Below, in pieces: positions 15,141-22,724 of a stretch of DNA of 24,016 nt; position 1 is the first letter of the stretch, and each line of letters starts with the position of its first letter. The DNA comes from SVTX01 sp045653805 (GTDB taxonomy: Bacteria; Bacillota; Clostridia; Oscillospirales; CAG-272), in the NCBI GenBank assembly GCA_045653805.1, contig JAZOMF010000036.1:1-24016 (forward strand). The letters run 5' to 3'. The position numbers and the translations under genes were made by a program. The notes beneath the pieces were generated by a model. That model had not been told where the DNA came from. It saw only the letters and a list, made by a program, of their open reading frames with translations, and searched no databases.

Positions 15141-16772
15141 TTAGATGTACTGAATCTCGTGAGCCTCGGACGCTTCAACTTTCTCTACAACTGTATCGGG
15201 AGCTTCGACCTCCTCGACTGCCTCGGGAGTAGACACAAGTGCGCTTGTAACCCTTCTCTTGATAACGGCAATAACCTTCTTCAAGGGGAATTTGATGTGC
15301 TCGGGATCAACGCGGTGATTTCCGTGAGCAACCGCAACCTTGCGAACAACCTCTTTACCCTTGGTAACGTCTTTCGTAGGAACAAGGACTATATCACCCT
15401 CGCCGAGCTGCTCACCGTTGGGGTCATAGCGGTAGACCTTATTACGATGGGCTCTTTCCGGCCACACGATACCAACGACCTCGATACCGGGCTCTTCTGG
15501 AGCTACGGCGAAATCATCGTCATCGTCGGGAACGAACTCGATCTCCTCAAGCTCTACCTCGGGCTGTGCCATAGCGTCTGCCAGCACCTCCTCGTCGATC
15601 TCCTCAAGGATAACCGGCTCTTCGATGACCTCCTCAACTACCTCGGGCTCGGGTTCGGGCTCGGGGATAGGATCAGGCTCTACCCTGTTATATATCTCAT
15701 CGTAGTTATCAACCTTGATCTCAAACACGTAGAGAAGCTTGGTAGCAGTGGGAATGAGGAATCTCGTCATAGTTTCGTCGTGATTCTCACTCATAAGAAT
15801 GGGCGACTGAATGGTATCTCTGATACCCAGCATTTCCACGAATGTCTTGATGGGCACTATCTGGTAGCCCTCATATTCAAATTCTCCGTCTATTCTCTGA
15901 ATAAATGAGCTGTAAGCACGAAGTATCTTACGCACCTTTGCAGCATAGGTAATATCATCGTTAACGGTAAGATGGAGGAATACCGCAAGACCGATTCCCA
16001 CAAGTCCGGCAAGGGATACAAACACGATAGCAAGGATCATAAATATGTCCTGATTTACCGCGTCCTTGTATTCAAGCACCTTAACCTCATTTGCGGGGGA
16101 GCTGGAGGTGGAATAAACACTAAAGGAATCTACCGTCAAGGGGATATTGAGCGATGTGGAATATTTATTTTGGCTCTGGGTTTCGTACGTCTTACCAACA
16201 CTCAACATCTCCACATTGAGAGTTACGATAAGAGTACTGTTTGCCTGATTAAGATTGTAGGTATCAACAAAATCCTTTGCCATAGCGTTGTACTTATCGT
16301 AATCAATAAGCACGCTTTCCTTGATCTTAACGCAGGAGGTATCATCTGCAAACGCATGGGTCGTGGGAACGATTTTTTCCTCCACAACGTAGTAGGGATT
16401 ACCCGAATCCTTGCTTGCAACCATGAGTTTTGCGTCAATAGAGTAGCTGTAATCAAAGCTCATATCCGCAGAGCCTGTGCAGAGATCATATTTAAACTCT
16501 GCCATAATATCGTTGGTAAGATTCGAGATATAGGTATGATCCATACCCATCCATTCATCATCGAAGAAATCGTTTTCATTATACTGAACCATATAGTCGA
16601 TAGAGCTATTTTCAGTATATTCAATGTGGTAGGTTCTGTTTACGCGGTTATAGACCAACAAAGAACCGAGAGATAAAGCCACAAGCACGACGATGGCAAT
16701 GATCTGAATCATAGTCCATTTTTTGCGGTTTCGCTTATATTCCTGTCGTCTTTGAATCTCAAGTTCAGACAT
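15141..16772 (-). CDS. DUF5305-like two-pass membrane protein of the SipW cassette, with long cytoplasmic tail
   Basis: 543 residues. A basic N terminus is followed by TM1 (about 21-41), an extracellular domain (about 42-240) rich in beta-type and Asn/Tyr sequence, TM2 (about 242-268) and a cytoplasmic part of 275 residues. The overall plan and its place beside a SipW-type peptidase fit DUF5305 proteins, which often accompany such peptidases. This assignment is from memory of the family, not a search. The tail holds a domain (270-360), a very acidic Pro/Glu linker (364-428, with PEPEPEPE and DDDDD) and a C-terminal module (about 430-505) with KVYRYDPNGEQLGEGDIVLV, which recalls the small barrel at the PriA N terminus. 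AAAGGAG precedes the ATG, 15 bases after the peptidase stop. Possible roles are assembly, anchoring or signalling for the exported partners. Confidence 0.72.
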   Translation of the reverse strand: MSELEIQRRQEYKRNRKKWTMIQIIAIVVLVALSLGSLLVYNRVNRTYHIEYTENSSIDYMVQYNENDFFDDEWMGMDHTYISNLTNDIMAEFKYDLCTGSADMSFDYSYSIDAKLMVASKDSGNPYYVVEEKIVPTTHAFADDTSCVKIKESVLIDYDKYNAMAKDFVDTYNLNQANSTLIVTLNVEMLSVGKTYETQSQNKYSTSLNIPLTVDSFSVYSTSSSPANEVKVLEYKDAVNQDIFMILAIVFVSLAGLVGIGLAVFLHLTVNDDITYAAKVRKILRAYSSFIQRIDGEFEYEGYQIVPIKTFVEMLGIRDTIQSPILMSENHDETMTRFLIPTATKLLYVFEIKVDNYDEIYNRVEPDPIPEPEPEPEVVEEVIEEPVILEEIDEEVLADAMAQPEVELEEIEFVPDDDDDFAVAPEEPGIEVVGIVWPERAHRNKVYRYDPNGEQLGEGDIVLVPTKDVTKGKEVVRKVAVAHGNHRVDPEHIKFPLKKVIAVIKRRVTSALVSTPEAVEEVEAPDTVVEKVEASEAHEIQYI

Positions 16773-16787
16773 ATCTCTCTCCTTTCT

Positions 16788-17921
16788 TTAACGTTTAAAC
16801 ATTTTTCGCATCCAGAGGGTGGGAAAGCCCACCGCAGGAAGCTTATAATTGACAACACCCACGATATTGGAGTCAACGATATAACCCATATCGATATCCT
16901 CGTTGGCATCGCCCTTGGTGTAATATCTTGCAACACCGTTAATAATTTCTATATCCACAACTCTGTGAACTACCATAGAGTTGCTTTTTTCAAAAACAAT
17001 GACCTGACCCTCTACTATTTCGTGATCGTCATAACTTTCAAAAATTATCACGTCACCTTGGTTTATCTCTCCGGTCATAGAGCCGGTAGCGATAACGAGA
17101 GAGCCATATTTAAATTGGTTAGACACCAGCATTATAGTGCCTATCATAATTATCAACACCACAACGGTGAGAATTTTGGAAACAACCCGCCACACACGAG
17201 AGTTGTTTTTCAGCGCGTATCTTCTCTTCTTCTCATAAAGCATATCTATGAAAAGGAAGATCGCAATGGGAATAAGAATTCTGATAAAGTTTAGCAGCGA
17301 CTCGGAAATACCCGACGATACCGAAAAAATGTAGGCATAGAGGGTAGTAATGAGTCTGTAAACGAGATTGGGGTACATTCCGTACCTTTTTGATATATAA
17401 TTGAACAAAAGATTGGATAATACTGCCGGCAAAAGCGCGCCTGCAACAAGATCCATAAATCGGTTGAACGTAGTAACCGACGGAATGTTGGAAACTATCA
17501 GCATATCCGCCGCCACACAAGACAGATAGCACAAAGCATGAGCAAGTCTGCTCTTTTGAGCCATCATCACGCCCCTTATTATCTCGGTAGCGGCGATTAT
17601 TGCGGATATTGGAAGTATGTATTTTAAAAATCCGCTAACGCTCAGCTTGTAAAGGTTATTATAAAACCCGAAGCGAAGTCCCGAAAGATAGTAGACCACA
17701 ACATAAACGAGAGCAATGACCGTCATAATGATCAGCACTTCGTTTTTGTTGATGGAATAGATACTTCTCTTTTTGATGAGCATTGGGATAAGCACCGCTC
17801 CGGGGAGCAGAAGAATAGCAGCAACTATTCTTCCGCTCTCGCCAAACGGTATCAGTAAAGCTACAAGGAGGACGGCAAGGACAGACGCCGAGGATATTTT
17901 AACTGTTCTCTTGTCTGACAT
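16788..17921 (-). CDS. SipW/ER-type signal peptidase I with a polytopic N-terminal membrane domain
   Basis: 377 residues, about twice the length of Bacillus SipW. The C-terminal part (about 268-365) is the S26B peptidase: the catalytic serine S281 in IATGSMTG, QGDVIIF, H319 in MVVHRVVD replacing the lysine of standard type I peptidases, and YYTKGDAN with D338. The first 230 residues contain roughly seven or eight hydrophobic segments (10-27, 32-50, 62-80, 98-116, 127-145, 156-175, 187-203, 212-230), and another (249-268) leads into the catalytic domain. Such peptidases cut a special class of signal peptides. The two genes upstream encode proteins with exactly that class. AAGGAGG lies before the ATG. 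The active site faces outward by topology. Confidence 0.9.
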   Translation of the reverse strand: MSDKRTVKISSASVLAVLLVALLIPFGESGRIVAAILLLPGAVLIPMLIKKRSIYSINKNEVLIIMTVIALVYVVVYYLSGLRFGFYNNLYKLSVSGFLKYILPISAIIAATEIIRGVMMAQKSRLAHALCYLSCVAADMLIVSNIPSVTTFNRFMDLVAGALLPAVLSNLLFNYISKRYGMYPNLVYRLITTLYAYIFSVSSGISESLLNFIRILIPIAIFLFIDMLYEKKRRYALKNNSRVWRVVSKILTVVVLIIMIGTIMLVSNQFKYGSLVIATGSMTGEINQGDVIIFESYDDHEIVEGQVIVFEKSNSMVVHRVVDIEIINGVARYYTKGDANEDIDMGYIVDSNIVGVVNYKLPAVGFPTLWMRKMFKR

Positions 17922-17949
17922 AGCCTGTCCTCCTTACAAATTAAAAAAA

Positions 17950-18528
17950 TTATTCGCCCAAATTTACGTTTGCAACAGCATCGCCGTCATTTTTAGCTTC
18001 AAATGACAATTTGTAGGATGCCTCGTGTGCTTCATCGGGCTTGACTTTAAGTGTAACTGTTATGTAAACGGTCAACTCGCCGCCCTTAGCAGCAACATTA
18101 TTTGCGTCCTGAACAACACTACCCTTTTCCCAAGACCATTCAACATCGAAAACAGGGTCATGATCAGGGGCGTCATTGGTAACCTCATCTATTATAGGAG
18201 TGATTATAGCATTCCAAGAGCTGTCATTTTTAATAACAAACTCAAAGGTTGCGCTATCTCCTATTTCCTGCATGCCAACAACACCAAAGTAAGCCTGGTT
18301 GTTATCAGCCTCAACGTGAGCTTCCGAGGATATGTGTGTTTCAGAAGTAGGATCAGAAACAGCCTTAGAGAAATAAATGTTTTGCTGGAATTCATCATTG
18401 GATGCTGAAGGATCAGCTATCATCTTACCGGTGATGGTAAGGGTGTCGGTAAGTGCTGCGTAACCTACGCCGAGAAGCATTACTGCTGCGAGCAAGAATG
18501 CAACTACTACAATTCTTCTGTTTTTCAT
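17950..18528 (-). CDS. TasA/camelysin-like secreted protein with SipW-type signal peptide
   Basis: 192 residues. Lysine/arginine start, a hydrophobic core, then LGVGYAALTDTLTITG, the conserved end of SipW-cognate signal peptides, with cleavage likely near GYA. The mature part (about 165 residues) is beta-rich: IYFSKAVSDP, VGMQEIGDSATFEFVIKNDS, and a C-terminal LTVYITVTLKVKPDEAHEASY. It resembles the TasA/camelysin group of fibre-forming or cell-surface proteins. The match is by signal and general pattern, so the fibre role is inference. AGAAAGGAAG precedes the ATG, and the peptidase gene starts 28 bases after the stop. A small hairpin (18564-18580) separates it from the preceding gene and could tune their ratio. 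Confidence 0.82.
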   Translation of the reverse strand: MKNRRIVVVAFLLAAVMLLGVGYAALTDTLTITGKMIADPSASNDEFQQNIYFSKAVSDPTSETHISSEAHVEADNNQAYFGVVGMQEIGDSATFEFVIKNDSSWNAIITPIIDEVTNDAPDHDPVFDVEWSWEKGSVVQDANNVAAKGGELTVYITVTLKVKPDEAHEASYKLSFEAKNDGDAVANVNLGE

Positions 18529-18563
18529 AATTTTTTCTTCCTTTCTGAAAAAAATTTCTATAA

Positions 18564-18580
18564 ATAAGGGGGCGCCTTAT
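18564..18580 (-). promoter_or_regulatory. Small intra-operon hairpin followed by T-rich sequence
   Basis: ATAAGG (18564-18569) pairs with CCTTAT (18575-18580). On the minus strand it is followed by TTTATAG and seven Ts. It lies between the two secreted-protein genes and could be a weak attenuator or a processing point. The stem is only six base pairs. Confidence 0.4.
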
Positions 18581-18607
18581 GTATATTCTTGAGTTAGGGG
18601 GTCAAGA

Positions 18608-19978
18608 TCAATCGGGATAAGCCTGATAGTAATAATCAAGGGCTGTCTGAATGTTCTTGATAGCGTAAATAATTTCCGCTCTGGTATATGTGTTTCGAAC
18701 CACCTTAAATTCCGCTCCGTTGTTGTGGTTGATATAGAACTTTTCCGCATCGTAGAATGCGTGGTACAAGCCCACAACCGCGGGATCGGTAGAATTTTGG
18801 TGTTTTTTAAGAATATCGTAAACCTTCTTGAAGAGATTTACGTTATCTATCGTATTGAAGATATCCTGGTCCTCTGCCGAAATAAGCTGCTCCATGGTCT
18901 TCATAATATCGTACTGGTCGCCGTTAGGCGCGCCGACCAAGTAGGTAATGCCATCTGCTATTTCGTAGGTCTTATGGGTTGCCGTCCACTTGGCGTAATC
19001 AATAGTTCCATCGGCCTTTACCGGAGCAGTTCCCTCGTAAAGCTCACCGACCTGATACCAATCGTCGCCCATCTTGTTCGCACCCTCTGAATAAGAGATG
19101 GCGTAAACCGTGGGATTGGTGCCCGGTGTCAGAGGCTCAACGGTGATATAGAGCGTATACTCGCATCCGTTCTTTTGTCCGCCGTTGTAGTTATCACCGG
19201 TAGTTTTGTCATCATCAAGGTCTTCGCGGCGGATAACCACGCTTGCCTTTCTCTCCACTCCGTCGATGTTGACCATCAAGTCCTCAAAGAGAGATGCAAA
19301 CACCTGGGGGTGGCTCTCGGTTGAGATGCTGACCGCTCCCGTAGATGCATATACCTGTTCAAACACCGCCTTGAGCTGTTCGTAGCTGTCCGGCGACTTA
19401 TCATTATTAAGTACCGCAAGGAACTCATCGTGCACCGCGTCCATTTTAATATCAAAATGGAAATTTATCATTGTGGCGCAGGCGTTTTGAGCGTTCATGC
19501 CGTAGGTATAGGTAACGTAAAAATCACGGGATGTTTGTGCCGGTATCCAGTCCTCCGAATTAAAGGTCTGGCTTGTATCACGAAAATGGTCTTTGGTAAC
19601 AACTTTAATGCCGTTGTTAGATGACCCCACCAGCGAGTTTTGATTATAATCAGTGGTAAGTCGCGTGCCAATGTACCAATAGGTAACGTCAGTGTTGTTA
19701 AAAACCGTTATTTTATAGGTGATCGAGCCACCGCTTCCCGTTGCATCTACCGTAGTTATGTGGTTGGTGGGTAGCTGAAAGGTATTTTGCAGGCTTGAGG
19801 CGTTTGAGGTCGACTCTATGGAAACCTCTGTAATGTAGACTCCCCTATATGGCTTTCCCTCCGATTGTATATCTCCGGAAAGCGAAAGGCTGTCCGTAAG
19901 TGCCGCATATCCGACCGCAAAAAAGCAAGTCATACACAAAAGAACAACCGTTGCAAGAATTGTGTAACGTTTTTTCAT
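18608..19978 (-). CDS. Large secreted protein with SipW-type signal peptide, first gene of the export cassette
   Basis: 456 residues from the ATG at 19978. The signal peptide CFFAVGYAALTDSLSLSG ends in the same GYAALTD motif as the next gene. An N-terminal beta-rich part (about 30-180) resembles the TasA-like pattern, with ITYKITVFNNTDVTYWYIG. The rest has no family I recognise. A middle segment contains ASVVIRREDLDDDKTTGDN and CEYTLYITVEPLTPG, and the C-terminal 150 residues look helical (FNTIDNVNLFKKVYDILKKH) and end at AYPD. An in-frame GTG 12 codons upstream would place the ribosome binding site inside the gene, so I reject it. AGGAGG lies 13 bases before the ATG, with a three-codon ORF in between. 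Probably a major structural or adhesive component processed by the nearby peptidase. Confidence 0.8.
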   Translation of the reverse strand: MKKRYTILATVVLLCMTCFFAVGYAALTDSLSLSGDIQSEGKPYRGVYITEVSIESTSNASSLQNTFQLPTNHITTVDATGSGGSITYKITVFNNTDVTYWYIGTRLTTDYNQNSLVGSSNNGIKVVTKDHFRDTSQTFNSEDWIPAQTSRDFYVTYTYGMNAQNACATMINFHFDIKMDAVHDEFLAVLNNDKSPDSYEQLKAVFEQVYASTGAVSISTESHPQVFASLFEDLMVNIDGVERKASVVIRREDLDDDKTTGDNYNGGQKNGCEYTLYITVEPLTPGTNPTVYAISYSEGANKMGDDWYQVGELYEGTAPVKADGTIDYAKWTATHKTYEIADGITYLVGAPNGDQYDIMKTMEQLISAEDQDIFNTIDNVNLFKKVYDILKKHQNSTDPAVVGLYHAFYDAEKFYINHNNGAEFKVVRNTYTRAEIIYAIKNIQTALDYYYQAYPD

Positions 19979-20104
19979 TTCGGCATCGGCACCTCCTTTT
20001 CTTCGAATCGACACCTTTTTTAGGTGAGATCATCGTTCAGGCAAATAGCCGAAAGCCTTATTGCCGTTTGATTTTCGCAAATTGTGAACAAAAAAAGAAT
20101 CCAC
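19979..20104 (-). promoter_or_regulatory. Leader of the export cassette with 12-base direct repeats and a three-codon ORF
   Basis: A predicted leader of about 126 bases. On the plus strand GAATCCACACCT (20097-20108) recurs as GAATCGACACCT (20005-20016), and an inverted AGGTG (20022-20026) makes a five-bp stem with 20012-20016. On the minus strand TTGTTCA and TGAACGA can pair over seven bases, enclosing about 45 bases. ATG CCG AAA TGA lies between the ribosome binding site and the real start and overlaps it by ATGA. I do not recognise a known riboswitch class. Confidence 0.45.
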
Positions 20105-20110
20105 ACCTAA

Positions 20111-20139
20111 ATTATACATCAAAAGATCACAGATGTCAA
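20111..20139 (-). promoter_or_regulatory. Perfect consensus promoter of the export cassette
   Basis: Minus strand: TTGACA (20134-20139), 17 bases, TATAAT (20111-20116). This predicts strong, sigma-A dependent transcription of all four cassette genes from about 20104. Confidence 0.85.
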
Positions 20140-20141
20140 TA

Positions 20142-20389
20142 AATTTGGGAAATATTTTTTAGAATTTGCACAACGCTGTTTTCTTGCGTATTTCACGGTC
20201 TTTACAGACTTGCGCAAGGATATGCAAACACAGGTATTCCAAGTGCCAAAATACACAAAAACCCTTACAAAACAACCTCTCCCCGGACCTGCCATGGGCG
20301 TTTAAGCCCTTATTCGGTTAAAATTTGCCGGTCGCGGTCGTCAAAATAATTTTAGTTGTTTTGCACATTCACCTTTTTGTCGCAAAATT
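20142..20389. other. Intergenic stretch with no gene recognised
   Basis: About 250 bases between the prmA terminator and the cassette promoter. It holds short palindromes, such as CTTGCGCAAG near 20210-20219 and GGGCGTTTAAGCCC near 20296-20309, inside an otherwise AT-rich context, and a GC-rich patch from about 20278 to 20342. No open frame has a ribosome binding site. A small RNA is possible but I cannot identify one. Confidence 0.4.
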
Positions 20390-20419
20390 AAAAGGGAGAA
20401 CCCGTAGATTCTCCCTTTT
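20390..20419 (-). terminator. Terminator of the dnaK-dnaJ-prmA operon
   Basis: An eleven-bp stem, AAAAGGGAGAA (20390-20400) with TTCTCCCTTTT (20409-20419), eight-base loop. It lies 12 bases after the prmA stop codon and is followed on the minus strand by TTTTAATTTT. Confidence 0.88.
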
Positions 20420-20431
20420 GCTAAACCGATA

Positions 20432-21397
20432 TTAAAGCATGACCGCCAAAGCGCACCAACCGTTATCCTCTGCCCTTTCAACGATGCGGAATCCGTTCTT
20501 TTCAAAACATTCAACAACGTCGTCGCAGCGCTCCGCGATAATTCCCGAAGCCAACAATACCGTCTGCTGACCCATAAAGGGGGCAACGTCGGGAGTCATA
20601 CGGATAATAATATCCGCCACGATATTGGCACAGATAATATCGTATCCGCCCACTCGATTTTCAACCTGCTTGAGGAGATCGCTCTGCTTGCAAATGATCT
20701 TACCCTCAAGACCGCTCTCGCGCACGTTTTCGTTGGCAACTCGCACGCTCATGGGGTCGATGTCATAGGCACGGCATTCGTCCGCCCCCAGCTTTGCGCC
20801 GCAGATAGCCAAAATTCCGCTACCTGTTCCAACGTCCAAGAGGCTCATTCCCTCCTTAACGTACTTCTGGAGCAGACCGATTATAAGTCTTGTAGTTTCG
20901 TGTGTTCCCGTGCCGAAAGCCATACCGGGATCCATGGTGACGATGATCTCGCCCTCATCCGCCTCGTACTTTTCCCATGCGGGCACGATAACGATCTTGC
21001 CGATCTTAAAGGGCTTGTAGAATTCCTTCCAGGAGTTCGCCCAGTCCTCCTCGCAAAGACCGATGACCTCGATATTAGCGTCATCAAAGCCGCCTGCGGC
21101 AAGTCTGTCGCGCAGGAATGCCATATCGTCTGCAATATTGGCATCCTTGGGAACGAAATAGGAAACCGACGCGCGGCTCTTGTCTGCGTTCAGTATCTTT
21201 TCGTCGATAAGGTCGCCGTAGCAGGTCTTAAGATCGATGTCGGAAAGGTCGTCGATGAGCAGATTGCTCTCGATGACGCTCATAAGAGTGACCAGCTCGT
21301 CAAGTCGCTCGGTTTTAACGGTAACCTTTATCTGCAACCACTCACTAACCTCGCCGAAGTCACCGCAAACGTAATCTTTATCAATATTTTCGTTCAT
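20432..21397 (-). CDS. prmA: Ribosomal protein L11 methyltransferase
   Basis: 321 residues, slightly longer than the usual 290-315. PrmA trimethylates ribosomal protein L11 using S-adenosylmethionine. An N-terminal substrate-binding domain (WLQIKVTVKTERLDELV near 20) is followed by the linker signature MDPGMAFGTGTHETT (155-169), the SAM-binding motif LLDVGTGSGILAI (186-198), AYDIDP with its acidic ribose contact, and ICANIVADII, the family form of motif IV. The ATG lies two bases after the dnaJ stop, with GAAGGAT inside the dnaJ end as ribosome binding site. This is the standard Firmicute order dnaK-dnaJ-prmA. The gene is followed by a terminator. Confidence 0.95.
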   Translation of the reverse strand: MNENIDKDYVCGDFGEVSEWLQIKVTVKTERLDELVTLMSVIESNLLIDDLSDIDLKTCYGDLIDEKILNADKSRASVSYFVPKDANIADDMAFLRDRLAAGGFDDANIEVIGLCEEDWANSWKEFYKPFKIGKIVIVPAWEKYEADEGEIIVTMDPGMAFGTGTHETTRLIIGLLQKYVKEGMSLLDVGTGSGILAICGAKLGADECRAYDIDPMSVRVANENVRESGLEGKIICKQSDLLKQVENRVGGYDIICANIVADIIIRMTPDVAPFMGQQTVLLASGIIAERCDDVVECFEKNGFRIVERAEDNGWCALAVML

Positions 21398-21399
21398 TT

Positions 21400-22536
21400 T
21401 TATTTCTTATCCTTCTTAAAGAATCCCTTTTTCTTCTGGTAATTGCTCTCGCCGCAGGCATCTGCAAAGGCGCGGAGCAGCTCCTTCTGCTTTTCGCTGA
21501 GCCCCTTGGGAATTTCCACGTTGACACGGAAATAAAGATCTCCGCGGCGGCTGGAATTAACCATAGGAACGCCCTTCTGCTTCAATGTAAAGGTGGTACC
21601 CGTCTGAGTGCCGTCGGGAATAGTGAATTTCTCTCTGCCCTCAAGGGTGGGAACCTCGATCTCCGCACCGAGAGTTGCCTCGGAAATGGTGATGGGTACA
21701 TCGCAATAGAGGTCGTAGCCCTCGCGCTTGAAGGTCGAGCTCTTGCGCACGCTTACCATTACGTAAAGGTCGCCTGCAATACCGCCGTTCTTACCGTCGT
21801 TGCCTGCGCCTCGAATAACAAGACCCTTGCCGTGGTCGATTCCCGCAGGGATGTCCACCGTAAGATTCTTTGTAACTCGCTCGTATCCCGCGCCGCGGCA
21901 CTTCGAGCAAGGAGTTTTAACGTATTTACCCGTTCCGCGACACTGGTCGCAGGTGGTTGTGGACTGGAACTGCATTCCGCCCAGATTCTGTATTACTCTT
22001 CTCTGTCCGGTTCCGCGACAGGTGGGACAGGTTTCGCTCTTACCGTCCTCACTGCCTGTACCGTGACAGTGTGCGCACTTTGCGGATCTCTGGAACTTGA
22101 TGTTCTTCTTGCATCCGAACACCGCCTCCTCAAAGTCGATGGTAACGTTTACCTCTATGTCCTCACCCTTCTGGGGGCCGTTATTTCTTCGACCGCTCGA
22201 TCTTCCACCGCCAAAAAAGCTGCCGAAAATGTCGCCCAGATCCATATCGAATCCGCCGCCGCCAAATCCGCCAAAGCCTCCAAAGCCGCCGCCTGCTCCC
22301 GCCGTGGGATCAAACGCCGCGTGACCGTACTGGTCGTATTTTGCCTTCTTATCTGCATCAGATAGCACCTCGTAAGCCTCATTGACCTCCTTGAACTTCG
22401 CCTCGGCTTCCTTGTTGCCGGGGTTTACGTCGGGATGGTACTTCTTCGCAAGCGATCTGTAAGCCTTTTTTATCTCCGCATCGGTGGCACCCTTTTGCAC
22501 GCCCAACACGTCATAATAATCTCTTTTATCTGCCAT
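21400..22536 (-). CDS. dnaJ: Chaperone protein DnaJ
   Basis: 378 residues, full length. The J domain (about 5-70) has HPD at 34-36, which stimulates the DnaK ATPase. A Gly/Phe-rich region follows (GAGGGFGGFGGFGGGGF), then four CxxCxGxG zinc repeats (CAHCHGTG, CPTCRGTG, CDQCRGTG, CSKCRGAG) and the C-terminal substrate-binding domains. It ends in a lysine-rich tail. No strong ribosome binding site is seen before the ATG: only GATAAAG lies there, just after a 19-bp hairpin. Translation may therefore be modest or coupled. It sits between dnaK and prmA in one operon. Confidence 0.96.
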   Translation of the reverse strand: MADKRDYYDVLGVQKGATDAEIKKAYRSLAKKYHPDVNPGNKEAEAKFKEVNEAYEVLSDADKKAKYDQYGHAAFDPTAGAGGGFGGFGGFGGGGFDMDLGDIFGSFFGGGRSSGRRNNGPQKGEDIEVNVTIDFEEAVFGCKKNIKFQRSAKCAHCHGTGSEDGKSETCPTCRGTGQRRVIQNLGGMQFQSTTTCDQCRGTGKYVKTPCSKCRGAGYERVTKNLTVDIPAGIDHGKGLVIRGAGNDGKNGGIAGDLYVMVSVRKSSTFKREGYDLYCDVPITISEATLGAEIEVPTLEGREKFTIPDGTQTGTTFTLKQKGVPMVNSSRRGDLYFRVNVEIPKGLSEKQKELLRAFADACGESNYQKKKGFFKKDKK

Positions 22537-22550
22537 TGTATTACTTTATC

Positions 22551-22593
22551 TGTGGGGAGAAAACTTTTGATGCCAAAAGCTTTTCTCCCCACA
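22551..22593 (-). repeat. Long stable hairpin in the dnaK-dnaJ spacer
   Basis: TGTGGGGAGAAAA (22551-22563) pairs with TTTTCTCCCCACA (22581-22593), and the inner CTTTTG/CAAAAG adds six pairs with one bulged base. This gives 19 bp and an ATGC loop, only 14 bases upstream of the dnaJ ATG. Downstream of the stem on the minus strand there is no T-run, so it is not a classical terminator. It could be an RNA processing or stabilising element, or an intergenic repeat. Confidence 0.65.
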
Positions 22594-22685
22594 CCCCTCT
22601 TTCAAAAGCTTCCATAAAAAATGTTTAGATAAGGTTATGACCCGTAGATTTCGTCCCATATCGGACAAAATATCAAAGTCGATTA

Positions 22686-22711
22686 GGGAAAGCCCGATTT
22701 CGGGCTTTCCC
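22686..22711 (-). terminator. Hairpin after dnaK, possible partial terminator
   Basis: A perfect 12-bp stem, GGGAAAGCCCGA (22686-22697) with TCGGGCTTTCCC (22700-22711), loop of two (TT). It lies 13 bases after the dnaK stop codon. The following minus-strand sequence is not T-rich (TAATCGACTTTG), so termination would be incomplete, in keeping with a dnaK transcript exceeding dnaJ. Confidence 0.6.
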
Positions 22712-22724
22712 ATAGCATCCAATA

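Noticed and set aside
20019..20111. RNA switch from TTTAGGTG pairing with CACCTAAA in the cassette leader
   Set aside because: One arm overlaps the -10 box and lies upstream of the predicted transcription start, so it would not be in the transcript.
20270..20315. Minus-strand GGCAGGTCCGG resembling the SRP RNA core
   Set aside because: The match stops after about ten bases. The following GGGAGAGG cannot form the conserved CCGGAAGG tetraloop hairpin, and the flanking sequence does not pair as an SRP helix.
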